Below are positions 17,552 through 24,714 of a stretch of DNA of 29,717 nucleotides, piece by piece (the first letter of the stretch is position 1; each line of letters starts with the position of its first letter). The position numbers were made by a program, and so were the translations under genes. The notes under the pieces were generated by a model. The model saw nothing but the letters and a program-made list of their open reading frames with translations, did no database searches and was not told the DNA's origin. Source of the DNA: a virus; the IMG/VR virus record IMGVR_UViG_3300035698_005196, positions 1 to 29,717 of that record, one strand, 5' to 3'.

Positions 17552-18231
17552 GTGCAATTCACCCCGATATATCCAAACTCTAAGTAAATGCAACCTCCCA
17601 AGGTCACATTCCCTGATACATTTAAACTTGAGGTTATTATTTCGCCAGTAGTAGTGATATTAAAGTTGCCGGTGAATCCATCAGAATCAAACGTAAATCC
17701 ATTACTGCCTACTGTTGCCTGACAACCCGATTGAAACTGACAAGTTGCAGTAGACATATCACTGCAGTTTACGGCCACTCCAAGGCAATCACCATCCCAC
17801 CAATCAATGAAACATCCTTGCTGCCCATCCCAGGGTGTAAATCCACAAGCCATCAAATTATAATCAAATGCTGAACAGTTTACAGCCTTACCGGTACAGC
17901 TTGTATTCCCATGAACAATTAACTGCTCCATCACCTCAATGTTTGGTGCTGTTACATTCCCATTAAAAAATCCTTCTCCGTGGAAGTGTGTATCATTTCC
18001 ATCACTATGTAAAGAGGGAGAATCTAATCTGTCATTAACCTGTAACCAATCAACACTGATATTATCGGCAATCAAAGTTTCGCCTGAGAAGTTACCGCTT
18101 CTTAGCCATTGAGTCTTATAGGTCCAGGGATTGTTTGTGATGTCAAGCTTGATTGGTGATATATAATCTGTTGCTGAAATAATCCCAACTAATAGAATAA
18201 CCACAATTAACAAAATTATCCATTTCCTCAT
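17548..18231 (-). CDS. Secreted protein with tandem four-cysteine repeats (227 aa)
   Basis: I prefer the ATG at 18231 (MRKWIILLIVVILLVGIISA), which gives a typical signal peptide. An in-frame ATG four codons earlier overlaps the upstream gene. Residues 100-175 contain two copies of a Cys module, CxGxAVNCS followed by a Cys and a GC: C112/C119/C129/C140 and C149/C156/C164/C170. The C-terminus (SSLNVSGNVTLGGCIYLEFG) is the same kind of short beta segment found in the 565-aa and 1021-aa fibre proteins. Several N-X-S/T sequons are present. It ends by an ATGA overlap with the 1021-aa fibre gene, implying coupled translation. Probably an exported partner or base of the fibre; no defined family. Confidence 0.8.
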   Translation of the reverse strand: MRKWIILLIVVILLVGIISATDYISPIKLDITNNPWTYKTQWLRSGNFSGETLIADNISVDWLQVNDRLDSPSLHSDGNDTHFHGEGFFNGNVTAPNIEVMEQLIVHGNTSCTGKAVNCSAFDYNLMACGFTPWDGQQGCFIDWWDGDCLGVAVNCSDMSTATCQFQSGCQATVGSNGFTFDSDGFTGNFNITTTGEIITSSLNVSGNVTLGGCIYLEFGYIGVNCT

Positions 18232-18235
18232 ATTA

Positions 18236-18460
18236 TTACCCATAGGTTAGTGTTGCCCTATCATCCCAAACATTATCAAAGTTTCTGTCTGAGTCTGCGT
18301 GTTCCAACACCATAACAGCACCAGTAATAGTCTGCCTGGTAATCAACCAACCGGCAGCACCTAATGCAGTACCAGGTTCTGCATAGCCGTTATATATCAC
18401 AGTACCTGCTGATGAATCTGTAATGTGTTTATACCAGGGCTTAACATTAGCAAGGCTCAT
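18236..18460 (-). CDS. Small phage structural protein (74 aa)
   Basis: The ATG at 18460 overlaps the portal stop as ATGA. The protein reads as a short beta-rich unit: WYKHITDSSAGTVIYNGYAE, PGT, GWLITRQTITGAV and a closing FDNVWDDRATLTYG. The pattern (Y-x-G-x-A-x-P-G-T ... W-x-I-x-R ... F-x-x-x-W-D-x-R-A ... Y) is familiar from small uncharacterised structural proteins in many tailed phages. No signal peptide. It is made with the portal and is probably a minor virion component; exact role unknown. Confidence 0.8.
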   Translation of the reverse strand: MSLANVKPWYKHITDSSAGTVIYNGYAEPGTALGAAGWLITRQTITGAVMVLEHADSDRNFDNVWDDRATLTYG

Positions 18461-19941
18461 TTTGCTACAAGGAACTTCTCAAACTTATTTCTATAAGTCT
18501 TTTCCTTTTCCTTGTCTTCCTTGGCCTTCTTTGGATCTTTCTCCTTATCACCAGGATTCCCTTGGTTACCAAACGAACCACCAGCAAAAGGGTCTTGACC
18601 AAACAACTCATCTGAACCTTGACCTGGAGTTTCACCCCACTCAACATCATCAAGACCTTTCAATCTTCGGTACTCATTGATAGTCATTGCACCAATAGTT
18701 ATCTCCTGTATCTGTTGATTGAATAGAGCAACCTCTGCCTGCTTATCTTCTGTAAAGAATTTGAACTTGACTTTGATATCCGGCTTCTGTAGGATCTCTG
18801 GAATGATATCATTATTGATTCTTCTTTCAAGCAAATCAAGGTAAGGCTTGATAGCATTCTTCATAGTGACTCGTTCCTGGCCTTCTTGTGTTGATCTGTT
18901 TACATCTTCAATAAAGCCTGCCTCTTCTGGACTTACACCATAGATCCCGAACACCAGATGATAATACCACTTCTGACCTTCAAGCCATTCCATATCTCTT
19001 AGGTTCTTCTGAAGGTGGACCAGGGAAGCATTGTCACCGTTCAAGAAGCCAAGCTTGTGAGCTTTGCCTTTAAAGTTCTTCTTCCAATCAGTAGCAGCCT
19101 TCTTCAGTGATTCATCGTTTGCATTCTTTAGGAATACTAATGCGTCTGGGATAAGGTTCTGTAGAAATATCTCTTTATTGAATCGTGTACTCTGGATCAT
19201 GACTTCAATTATCTGCTGGATGGATTGCAACGGTGCCCAACCATATACTGAGTCAGGTCTGCGGTTCATCATGAAGTATGATAACTCATCATTACCGAAC
19301 CAACGTGGAGCTGCCTTTGGATGCTTGAAACTGTATTGATAGTATCCATGGGATCTCTTGTAGATGTCTACATTCTTAAAGAACATACCACCATCCTGAT
19401 CAAAGATTTGCAATAGCTCCCTCTTGCCAAATGGTTTGAGAATCTTCTGCGGTACAGTCTGAATCAGATTACCAGCAAGATCTTTCATTTCAATAAAGCC
19501 ATCAACATAGGATGCTTCTGAATAAGCTTTAGTCATAACACCTGCATCAATCTCAAGAAGGTCAGTAACAATTGAAGAATTCAAGTCATTGATATTGTCA
19601 CCGTTCTGGTTCACTCTCCCTAAGAACTGATTGATCTTATCAACATCAGCAGCATAAAGAGCAATGTCTTCTTCCGACTCCTCATCTTCAAGAACTATCT
19701 TGTGTGGTGTTTTCTGCACAGCTTTCTTAATAGCCATGTTCACCATCTGGACCCATTCAGATTTAGCGAACTGTCTAAGTTCTGTTAGGTTGAAGTTTAC
19801 ACGGGGTTGCCCTAACCTGGCACTCAGGTACCATTGAGGATATACAGCCAACTTCTCTTCTTCCACGGCGACAGATTGAAGTTGTATATCTCTCTCAAGG
19901 AACAACGCTTTCAATGTAGCTAAGTTTTCAATGAATCCCAT
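18457..19941 (-). CDS. Portal protein (494 aa)
   Basis: The portal forms the dodecameric channel at the head vertex through which the terminase packs DNA. Evidence: size close to the HK97/PBSX-type family norm, position two genes after the terminase pair and before MuF, and family-like segments such as WVQMVNMAIKKAVQKTPHKI, a VPQKILKPFGK wing region, YGWAPLQSIQQIIEVMIQST, KEIFLQNLIPDALVFL, and the stem-like FGIYGVSPEEAGFIEDVNRS. MTINEYRRLKGLDDVEWG (about residue 425) is the usual late portal motif. The last 60 residues are Gly/Pro then Lys/Glu-rich. The ATG at 19941 lacks a ribosome site; the TATA box lies 37 nt upstream with a palindrome between them. Confidence 0.9.
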   Translation of the reverse strand: MGFIENLATLKALFLERDIQLQSVAVEEEKLAVYPQWYLSARLGQPRVNFNLTELRQFAKSEWVQMVNMAIKKAVQKTPHKIVLEDEESEEDIALYAADVDKINQFLGRVNQNGDNINDLNSSIVTDLLEIDAGVMTKAYSEASYVDGFIEMKDLAGNLIQTVPQKILKPFGKRELLQIFDQDGGMFFKNVDIYKRSHGYYQYSFKHPKAAPRWFGNDELSYFMMNRRPDSVYGWAPLQSIQQIIEVMIQSTRFNKEIFLQNLIPDALVFLKNANDESLKKAATDWKKNFKGKAHKLGFLNGDNASLVHLQKNLRDMEWLEGQKWYYHLVFGIYGVSPEEAGFIEDVNRSTQEGQERVTMKNAIKPYLDLLERRINNDIIPEILQKPDIKVKFKFFTEDKQAEVALFNQQIQEITIGAMTINEYRRLKGLDDVEWGETPGQGSDELFGQDPFAGGSFGNQGNPGDKEKDPKKAKEDKEKEKTYRNKFEKFLVAK

Positions 19942-19948
19942 AAGTGTG

Positions 19949-19970
19949 AATAGTACATCATTGTACTATT
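19949..19970. promoter_or_regulatory. Perfect inverted repeat, candidate operator of the portal promoter
   Basis: Arms AATAGTACA and TGTACTATT are exact 9-base complements around a 4-base spacer. The site lies between the TATA box (19975-19982) and the portal ATG (19941), over the expected transcription start. That is the usual place for an archaeal repressor site. The winged-helix gene at 20952-21176 is a possible binder. Confidence 0.6.
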
Positions 19971-19972
19971 TT

Positions 19973-19996
19973 ACTATTTAAACACTATTATGATTT
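19973..19996 (-). promoter_or_regulatory. TATA promoter for portal/head operon
   Basis: TTTAAATA on the minus strand (19982-19975), centred about 37 nt before the portal ATG, predicts a leader of about 10 nt. The 24-bp block is identical at 23 positions to the protease promoter block at 13086-13109. As there, the block includes the upstream gene's stop codon (19988). Confidence 0.75.
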
Positions 19997-20482
19997 TGGC
20001 TTGAAGGGGTTGATGAAGTCCTCATTATTGTAAAAGAACTCCTTGATCACATCGGCGCATAATGCTGTTGCAATAACCGGATTTGTTGCCATTGCCCTCT
20101 GATATTGTGCAAACCGCTGGCAGTCGTTCCCTTTATCAGTCAGCCCATCATCATACTTATACTGATCCCTGATTTCCTGTTCAGTAAGTATACCAACATC
20201 ATTCATCAGTTTCTTTGCAAGAGCCAACTGGATATTATGCGCAGACTCATAATGCTTCTCAATGTCAGCAAGTTTCTTCTTTGCTTCCTCAAGCGATTCT
20301 ATGGTCTGTACCTTCTGGATGTCAATGTTAATCAACTTCTGTTTATCTTCAGCAACTGCAGCCCTTATAGCTCCAACACTCTCACAGATTGCTTTAGGTG
20401 TCAGGATAATATCTGGAAGATCCCGCTTGATCTTTAGATTAACACCATCCTTTTTAATGCTAAATTTTACGTCATTACTCAT
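19988..20482 (-). CDS. Unknown coiled-coil protein of the packaging module (164 aa)
   Basis: I chose the ATG at 20482 (MSNDVKFSIKKDGVNLKIKR), which follows GAGGTTGA and overlaps the upstream gene by 8 nt; a TTG two codons earlier is less likely. The N-terminus is beta-like (VKFSIKKDGVNLKIKRDLPD), and residues about 45-100 are a strongly charged helical region (QTIESLEEAKKKLADIEKHY) likely to coil. The C-terminal part is helical (CQRFAQYQRAMATNP, VIKEFFYNNED). No signal peptide, no enzyme motif. Genes at this position between terminase and portal are sometimes head assembly or packaging accessories, but I do not recognise a family. Its last codons and stop lie inside the portal promoter block. 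Confidence 0.75.
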   Translation of the reverse strand: MSNDVKFSIKKDGVNLKIKRDLPDIILTPKAICESVGAIRAAVAEDKQKLINIDIQKVQTIESLEEAKKKLADIEKHYESAHNIQLALAKKLMNDVGILTEQEIRDQYKYDDGLTDKGNDCQRFAQYQRAMATNPVIATALCADVIKEFFYNNEDFINPFKPKS

Positions 20483-20930
20483 TGTCAACCTCTTCCCTAA
20501 CTACCTTGATAGGTTTCATTGCTTTGATTGTCTCAACAACAAATGCTTCAACAATTGGTTCTGATCTCTCATTAAGCCATTTGTTACCAACAACTACATT
20601 CTTGACTTCAAGACCCTTCTCTCTATTTGGCATCCCTTCTTTCCATTCATTGTGGATACACTTATTCTTCTCAGTTATGCCTCTGTATTCTTCATAACTT
20701 ATCTTTCCATCACCAGCTGACATATACATCTCAAGCTTGCATATATTCATCGTTGGTGGTGTTGTGTGCCAATCAACAAGTCTGCCACGCATTATTTTCT
20801 CATTCTTTGCCTGGCTCAGTTTCTTTAGCTCTTTGTACCTGTTGATGAGTCTGGTTTTGACAGGCTTGCTCAGGTCAACTAAATCCTTTGCTACCTTAAT
20901 TGGTGCTTTTATCAAATCTTCTGGGTTCAT
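20475..20930 (-). CDS. Unknown basic/acidic protein of the packaging module (151 aa)
   Basis: The ATG at 20930 has a strong GGAGG site. The first 55 residues are Lys-rich and helical (IKAPIKVAKDLVDLSKPVKT, RYKELKKLSQAKNEKIMRGR). The middle contains MYMSAGDGKISYEEYRGI, which looks like half an EF-hand loop but lacks the first calcium ligands. The last third is a mixed alpha/beta segment (VKNVVVGNKWLNERSEPIVE) with an acidic tail. Two isolated cysteines, no signal peptide. It lies 21 nt after the winged-helix gene and is translated with the 164-aa protein through an 8-nt overlap. Function unknown. Confidence 0.72.
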   Translation of the reverse strand: MNPEDLIKAPIKVAKDLVDLSKPVKTRLINRYKELKKLSQAKNEKIMRGRLVDWHTTPPTMNICKLEMYMSAGDGKISYEEYRGITEKNKCIHNEWKEGMPNREKGLEVKNVVVGNKWLNERSEPIVEAFVVETIKAMKPIKVVREEVDNE

Positions 20931-20951
20931 GTTTCTTCCTCCATTTATTGT

Positions 20952-21176
20952 TTATTTTGTGACTGCGTACTTCCAGACATTCTTTACCCCTGTGATACCT
21001 GGACCGGATTGATCTGATTCAACATATACTGAATCAATCTCTGCCCTTCTTACCAACCATCCAATGCAACGGTATACACTCCTTCTGCCGGACTTTACAT
21101 TTGAGATGATTTCTTGAGCTGTACAGAATCTTCCGTTCTGTTTCTCCAGGTATTCAATTATCTCTTTTTGTCCCAT
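20952..21176 (-). CDS. Small winged-helix DNA-binding protein (74 aa)
   Basis: The ATG at 21176 overlaps the large terminase stop as TGATG. Residues 1-50 match a compact winged helix-turn-helix: KEIIEYLEKQNGRFCTAQEI (helices 1 and 2) then SNVKSGRRSVYRCIGWLVRR (recognition helix and wing). The remaining 25 residues form a beta hairpin-like end (KNVWKYAVTK). Such short regulators are frequent in archaeal viruses. Because it is made together with the packaging genes, and a perfect palindrome sits on the next operon's promoter, it may time head-gene expression. That target assignment is inference. Confidence 0.75.
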   Translation of the reverse strand: MGQKEIIEYLEKQNGRFCTAQEIISNVKSGRRSVYRCIGWLVRRAEIDSVYVESDQSGPGITGVKNVWKYAVTK

Positions 21177-22663
21177 CAAGCCACTACAAGCCCGCCTTCA
21201 TTACGGATGCAATCACTAAACGTCAAAGCTAATGCATCAGCACGATCCGGACTCTTCAAGCCTCTTTTCTTCATATCTTTCTTACGTTCAAGCTCAATCA
21301 AGCCATCATTCCCATGGTGGTACTTCCTGGTGCTAAGCTGTGCAACCAGCTCTTCATCATCAGGCAGATCAAGCTTTTTAATATTATCACGGATGTGTGC
21401 CCAGAGTTCAGTGCCACGGTTCTTATACAAGAGGTTGCCACGTTCATCCTTCATCACAGGTTTACCGCCAAAGTTCTCAGGTATGATCTGAATCCAATCA
21501 TTATCATCACGCCTCACGTTGTAGTTCAACTGATCAGTAACGCCACCACCAACGCCAGTATCATCAACTGCTACTCTGACCTTAAATCCAAGGTTATTAA
21601 AATGTTTCATTATGAAGTTGTAAATCCTGCCGGCACTTTCAACTGTAGACTTCTTACGCCATGCTTCCTGATGGATGATCTTGTTGCCACGCCTAACGCT
21701 TAGAATTGTTTCATCATCACCGAATCTGGCCACATCTACACCTATACTTATAGTGCCCACTTGAGTGTACCTTGTATCCTCTCTACCGACAGCAGCCTCA
21801 ACCTCATGCATTGCAATAAACACATCCTCACCTGCAAGCGGGAAATCACCTAAGACTCGGACCCGATATATGTCTGAGTCACCACCATACTTGGCTGCTA
21901 CATCTTGCGGATAACTCTTATCAACCAGTGGACTGTCTGCGCTACTGAAATTGAATAATTTGTACAGATGTCTATTCTTATGAAAGGCATTGTAGAATTC
22001 TCCTTCAAGCAGTGTTGGATTGCCGGTCATGATCAGTAGGGATCCCTGAGTACTCAATGCCCCAATGATTACTTCAAATATCTCATGCATAACAGCCGGT
22101 GCTTCATCAATCAAGAACAGTAGATACGGTGCGTGGAACCCCTGCATATTCTCTGGTTGTGTAGCTGTCCTTGCAACAGCAAACCAATCCTCACCATACT
22201 TAGTACTTCGATATTCTGTAGCTGTCCAGTAGTTATTCTTTTTGATATATTCAGGTAACTTCCTGTGCCACTTGGCAAGCTCAGCCCATAGGATATCCTT
22301 GATCTGTTTCTCTTTTCCAGCGGTGCATGGGATCTTGATAAACGGTAGATTGTTCATGGCCCAGATGATTATCCAAGCTATTAAGGTTGATTTACCTATA
22401 CCATGGCCAGACCTGATAGCAATGGGTATCCGGTTCTTAAAGCAATGTGGTATAGCATCCAACACTTCCTTCTGCTGCCAGGTTACTTCAGGATGCATCT
22501 TAACCTGCTTTCTATAAGCCTCATGGTTCTCAGGTGACATAGCAAACCATTGTTGTTTAGAAACTTTACAGGGTCTGACCCCCATCACATCCACAACATA
22601 CTCATAAGGGTGTTCAGAATAATACAACTGTGCTTTCTCAAGTTTGGTGTATTGTATACTCAT
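21176..22663 (-). CDS. terL: Terminase large subunit (495 aa)
   Basis: The motor and nuclease that pumps DNA into the prohead through the portal. The ATPase domain has a Walker A motif SGHGIGKST (residues 85-93) and Walker B LLFLIDEAP (181-189, with D186 and E187), followed by the coupling-type segment LLIMTGNPT (209-217). The RNase H-like nuclease domain shows GVDVARFGDD (D310), VAVDDTGVGGG (D367/D368) and SPDRADALAL (D473 and D476), the expected acidic metal ligands. Length is normal. The start at 22663 overlaps the membrane-protein gene as ATGA. All motifs look intact, so an active enzyme is expected. Confidence 0.95.
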   Translation of the reverse strand: MSIQYTKLEKAQLYYSEHPYEYVVDVMGVRPCKVSKQQWFAMSPENHEAYRKQVKMHPEVTWQQKEVLDAIPHCFKNRIPIAIRSGHGIGKSTLIAWIIIWAMNNLPFIKIPCTAGKEKQIKDILWAELAKWHRKLPEYIKKNNYWTATEYRSTKYGEDWFAVARTATQPENMQGFHAPYLLFLIDEAPAVMHEIFEVIIGALSTQGSLLIMTGNPTLLEGEFYNAFHKNRHLYKLFNFSSADSPLVDKSYPQDVAAKYGGDSDIYRVRVLGDFPLAGEDVFIAMHEVEAAVGREDTRYTQVGTISIGVDVARFGDDETILSVRRGNKIIHQEAWRKKSTVESAGRIYNFIMKHFNNLGFKVRVAVDDTGVGGGVTDQLNYNVRRDDNDWIQIIPENFGGKPVMKDERGNLLYKNRGTELWAHIRDNIKKLDLPDDEELVAQLSTRKYHHGNDGLIELERKKDMKKRGLKSPDRADALALTFSDCIRNEGGLVVA

Positions 22664-22842
22664 GGTTTTAGAGTTCCAATCTTCCGATATATCATCATGG
22701 CAATAAAAATCAAACCTGCTGGAATGAAGTTATATCCGTAAACATCAGAATTATTGTATATGCCTGCAGCAATCAAAGCCAGGATAAAAGCTGTCATATC
22801 TCCAACCTCACACAATATCCTAATTTTGGTCTTTAGCTTCAT
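22660..22842 (-). CDS. Small two-helix membrane protein (60 aa)
   Basis: I prefer the ATG at 22842 (MKLKTKIRILCEVGDM), which has a GGTGGG site. A TTG five codons upstream is also in frame. Two hydrophobic segments, TAFILALIAAGIY and FIPAGLIFIAMMIY, are joined by a short polar loop (NNSDVYGYN); the basic start suggests the N-terminus is inside. It overlaps the small terminase gene by 23 nt and the large terminase by 4 nt. A membrane protein between the two terminase subunits is unexpected. A holin-like role is possible by size and topology, but nothing proves it. Confidence 0.7.
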   Translation of the reverse strand: MKLKTKIRILCEVGDMTAFILALIAAGIYNNSDVYGYNFIPAGLIFIAMMIYRKIGTLKP

Positions 22843-23518
22843 CTTTCCCACCTTCAACCTTCACAAACTTGCGCTTGCCAAAGGCTCTGTTTATATATGA
22901 TCCCTTGCTCTCAGCTGCCTCCAGACCTCTGAACTCTCCAGGCTTGCAATCGTACTCATAATATGTCTCTGGTGATGTCTTGTACCAGATATGGATTTTC
23001 TTCAATTCTTCATTATAAGCATAGGCTTCAATGTTAGAACTATCACAAGAAACCTTATGAAAAATAGGTGTGTCCACCGGAGGATTTACACAAATTGGTA
23101 TACTGGGGTCAGGTTTGGGTGCTTCAATAACCTCTGGGGTGATGTCCAATTCCTTCTGACGCTTCTCAAAAGCAGTGATCAACACATCATGCCCATGCTG
23201 AATCTCACCGGAATGCTCAACCTTCTGTACATCCTGATAGCCACGGTCACGCATCTTGGTCCGGCTGTAATGTATCAAAAGAGGAGTATTACCCTTATTC
23301 AGCATTTCATCAACCATCTTAGATTCAACCATATCCTTAAGTTTCTCCCTGGCAGCATTAACCCTGGTTAGAAATGTTGGATCCTTCTCAACCCACCTGT
23401 AGTATGTCTTCCGTTCAATCTTAGCACCATCACAGCCCTTTGATATGTTACAGCCAGCCTTTATGAATGCCTCAAGAAATGTCTTCTTCTTAAGATTTGT
23501 GGTTAAGTGTGTCGTCAT
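22820..23518 (-). CDS. terS: Terminase small subunit fused to a KTSC domain (232 aa)
   Basis: Residues 10-95 match small terminase subunits: helix-turn-helix FLEAFIKAGCNISKGCDGAK then ERKTYYRWVEKDPTF, a helical dimer arm (REKLKDMVESKMVDEML) and HYSRTKMRDRGY. This part recognises viral DNA and hands it to the large subunit. After a Pro-rich linker (about 130-152), residues 155-217 fit the KTSC domain: KVSCDSSNIEAYAYNEELKK, WYKTSPETYYEYDC and AAESKGSYINRAF. KTSC is a small domain with unclear function, usually a separate protein or at enzyme ends. Fusion to a small terminase is unusual. The ATG at 23518 overlaps the methyltransferase stop as ATGA. Confidence 0.85.
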   Translation of the reverse strand: MTTHLTTNLKKKTFLEAFIKAGCNISKGCDGAKIERKTYYRWVEKDPTFLTRVNAAREKLKDMVESKMVDEMLNKGNTPLLIHYSRTKMRDRGYQDVQKVEHSGEIQHGHDVLITAFEKRQKELDITPEVIEAPKPDPSIPICVNPPVDTPIFHKVSCDSSNIEAYAYNEELKKIHIWYKTSPETYYEYDCKPGEFRGLEAAESKGSYINRAFGKRKFVKVEGGKDEAKDQN

Positions 23519-24648
23519 TTTGCTACTTTCTCGCAGGTTTTACCTGTAAACTTCTCCCATCGATCAATGATGATCTGACAGTATACAGGGTCTATCTCCA
23601 TCATGTAACAAGAACGGTTGAGTTGTTCACAAGCCATTAGCGTTGAACCTGATCCTCCGAATGGATCTAAAACATTCGTGCCTGGACTATTCTTTAGTCC
23701 CCGAGCAATTACTCCTATAGGTTTTTGTGTTGGGTGTACGTGCCTTTGTACTCTGGGATATTCCCATACATCACTATCACTCCCTTGAAATCCTCCAAAA
23801 TAGAAACAGAGTTCATATTGGCCCCTATATCCTCTACCGAGTCCAAAATTGTTCTTAACCCATACAATAACATCAGTTGGGTCTTCTTTTATATTATGCC
23901 TAAGATTTTTGTAATTTCCCCAAACATATCTCTCTGGGATATCCTGTGGCAAACAATCATAAAATTCTTGTGGATCTTTCTCATCCCCAGGGATTTGTAA
24001 TTTATTCCTTCCACCAACCACATTACTTCCGCCCATGCCATAGGGGGGATCAGTAAATAGTATGTCTGCCTTGTTTCCATCCATTAGTTTCCTGACGTTG
24101 CTTTCATCGGTACAGTCAGCACACATAAGCCTATGATTACCAAGCTTGAATATGTTACCCGCCTTGATCTTAGTCTTTGATTTAGCCCTTGAGTATGCGT
24201 TCACAGGGATTTCATCTTCTTTTATGTCAGGCTTTTCAACACCCATCACTTCAGATATGTCCAATGCATCAAACCCTGTGAGGTCCAGGTCTAAGTCTAA
24301 ATCTTTCAGATCAGTGAACTCCTGCTTCAGAAAGTCAAAGTCCCATTCTGATTCAGCTGATTTGTTATCCATGATCCTGTACGCTTTCAGTTCAGAATCG
24401 TTCAGATCTTCAACATAGATAGCCGGTACTTCTTTGATCTTGAGCTGCTTAGCTGCCATTACCCTTCCATGGCCAGCTATGATTGTATTCTCCTTATCCA
24501 ATAGTATTGGGTTTCTGAAACCGAACTTGTCAATGCTGAGCTTGATTTTCTCAATCTGTGCCTTTGGATGCTTCTTTGCATTGCGTTCATACGGTTTGAT
24601 ATCACTCAGTTTAATCTGCTGTATCGTTTTAGAAGCCAGTTTATTCAT
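23515..24648 (-). CDS. ParB-like domain plus DNA adenine/cytosine-N4 methyltransferase (377 aa)
   Basis: Residues 8-95 form a ParB/Srx-like domain (IKLSDIKPYERNAKKHP, FRNPILL, IIAGHGRVMAAKQL at 56-69). The methyltransferase domain (about 160-377) has the catalytic motif TDPPYG (D200-Y203), a HPTQKP motif (305-310) and the S-adenosylmethionine site DPFGGSGST (328-336), in the order of the beta class of N4/N6 enzymes. The combination is common in phages and modifies viral DNA, often without a matching restriction enzyme; none is seen next door. A run of Asp-Leu repeats (about 116-123) joins the domains. The ATG at 24648 has no ribosome site but a TATA box is centred 27 nt upstream, so it is probably leaderless. 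Confidence 0.92.
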   Translation of the reverse strand: MNKLASKTIQQIKLSDIKPYERNAKKHPKAQIEKIKLSIDKFGFRNPILLDKENTIIAGHGRVMAAKQLKIKEVPAIYVEDLNDSELKAYRIMDNKSAESEWDFDFLKQEFTDLKDLDLDLDLTGFDALDISEVMGVEKPDIKEDEIPVNAYSRAKSKTKIKAGNIFKLGNHRLMCADCTDESNVRKLMDGNKADILFTDPPYGMGGSNVVGGRNKLQIPGDEKDPQEFYDCLPQDIPERYVWGNYKNLRHNIKEDPTDVIVWVKNNFGLGRGYRGQYELCFYFGGFQGSDSDVWEYPRVQRHVHPTQKPIGVIARGLKNSPGTNVLDPFGGSGSTLMACEQLNRSCYMMEIDPVYCQIIIDRWEKFTGKTCEKVAK

Positions 24649-24671
24649 GATTTGTCTTAATAGTTATGTAA

Positions 24672-24679
24672 TATTTAAG
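24672..24679 (-). promoter_or_regulatory. TATA box of methyltransferase/packaging operon
   Basis: CTTAAATA preceded by purine-rich CGAAAAG (BRE-like), centred about 27 nt upstream of the ATG at 24648. The spacing predicts transcription starting at the A of the ATG. Confidence 0.65.
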
Positions 24680-24714
24680 CTTTTCGCTAAGAATTCATCA
24701 CTTTTCTTTTGTGT

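Noticed and set aside
20690-20740. EF-hand calcium site (GDGKISYEEY) in the 151-aa protein
   Set aside because: The Asp/Asn ligands expected at loop positions 1 and 3 are absent (Met and Ala), and no partner EF-hand exists.
21314-21703. 129-codon plus-strand frame opposite the terminase
   Set aside because: It is the antisense image of conserved terminase nuclease motifs and lacks any initiation signal.
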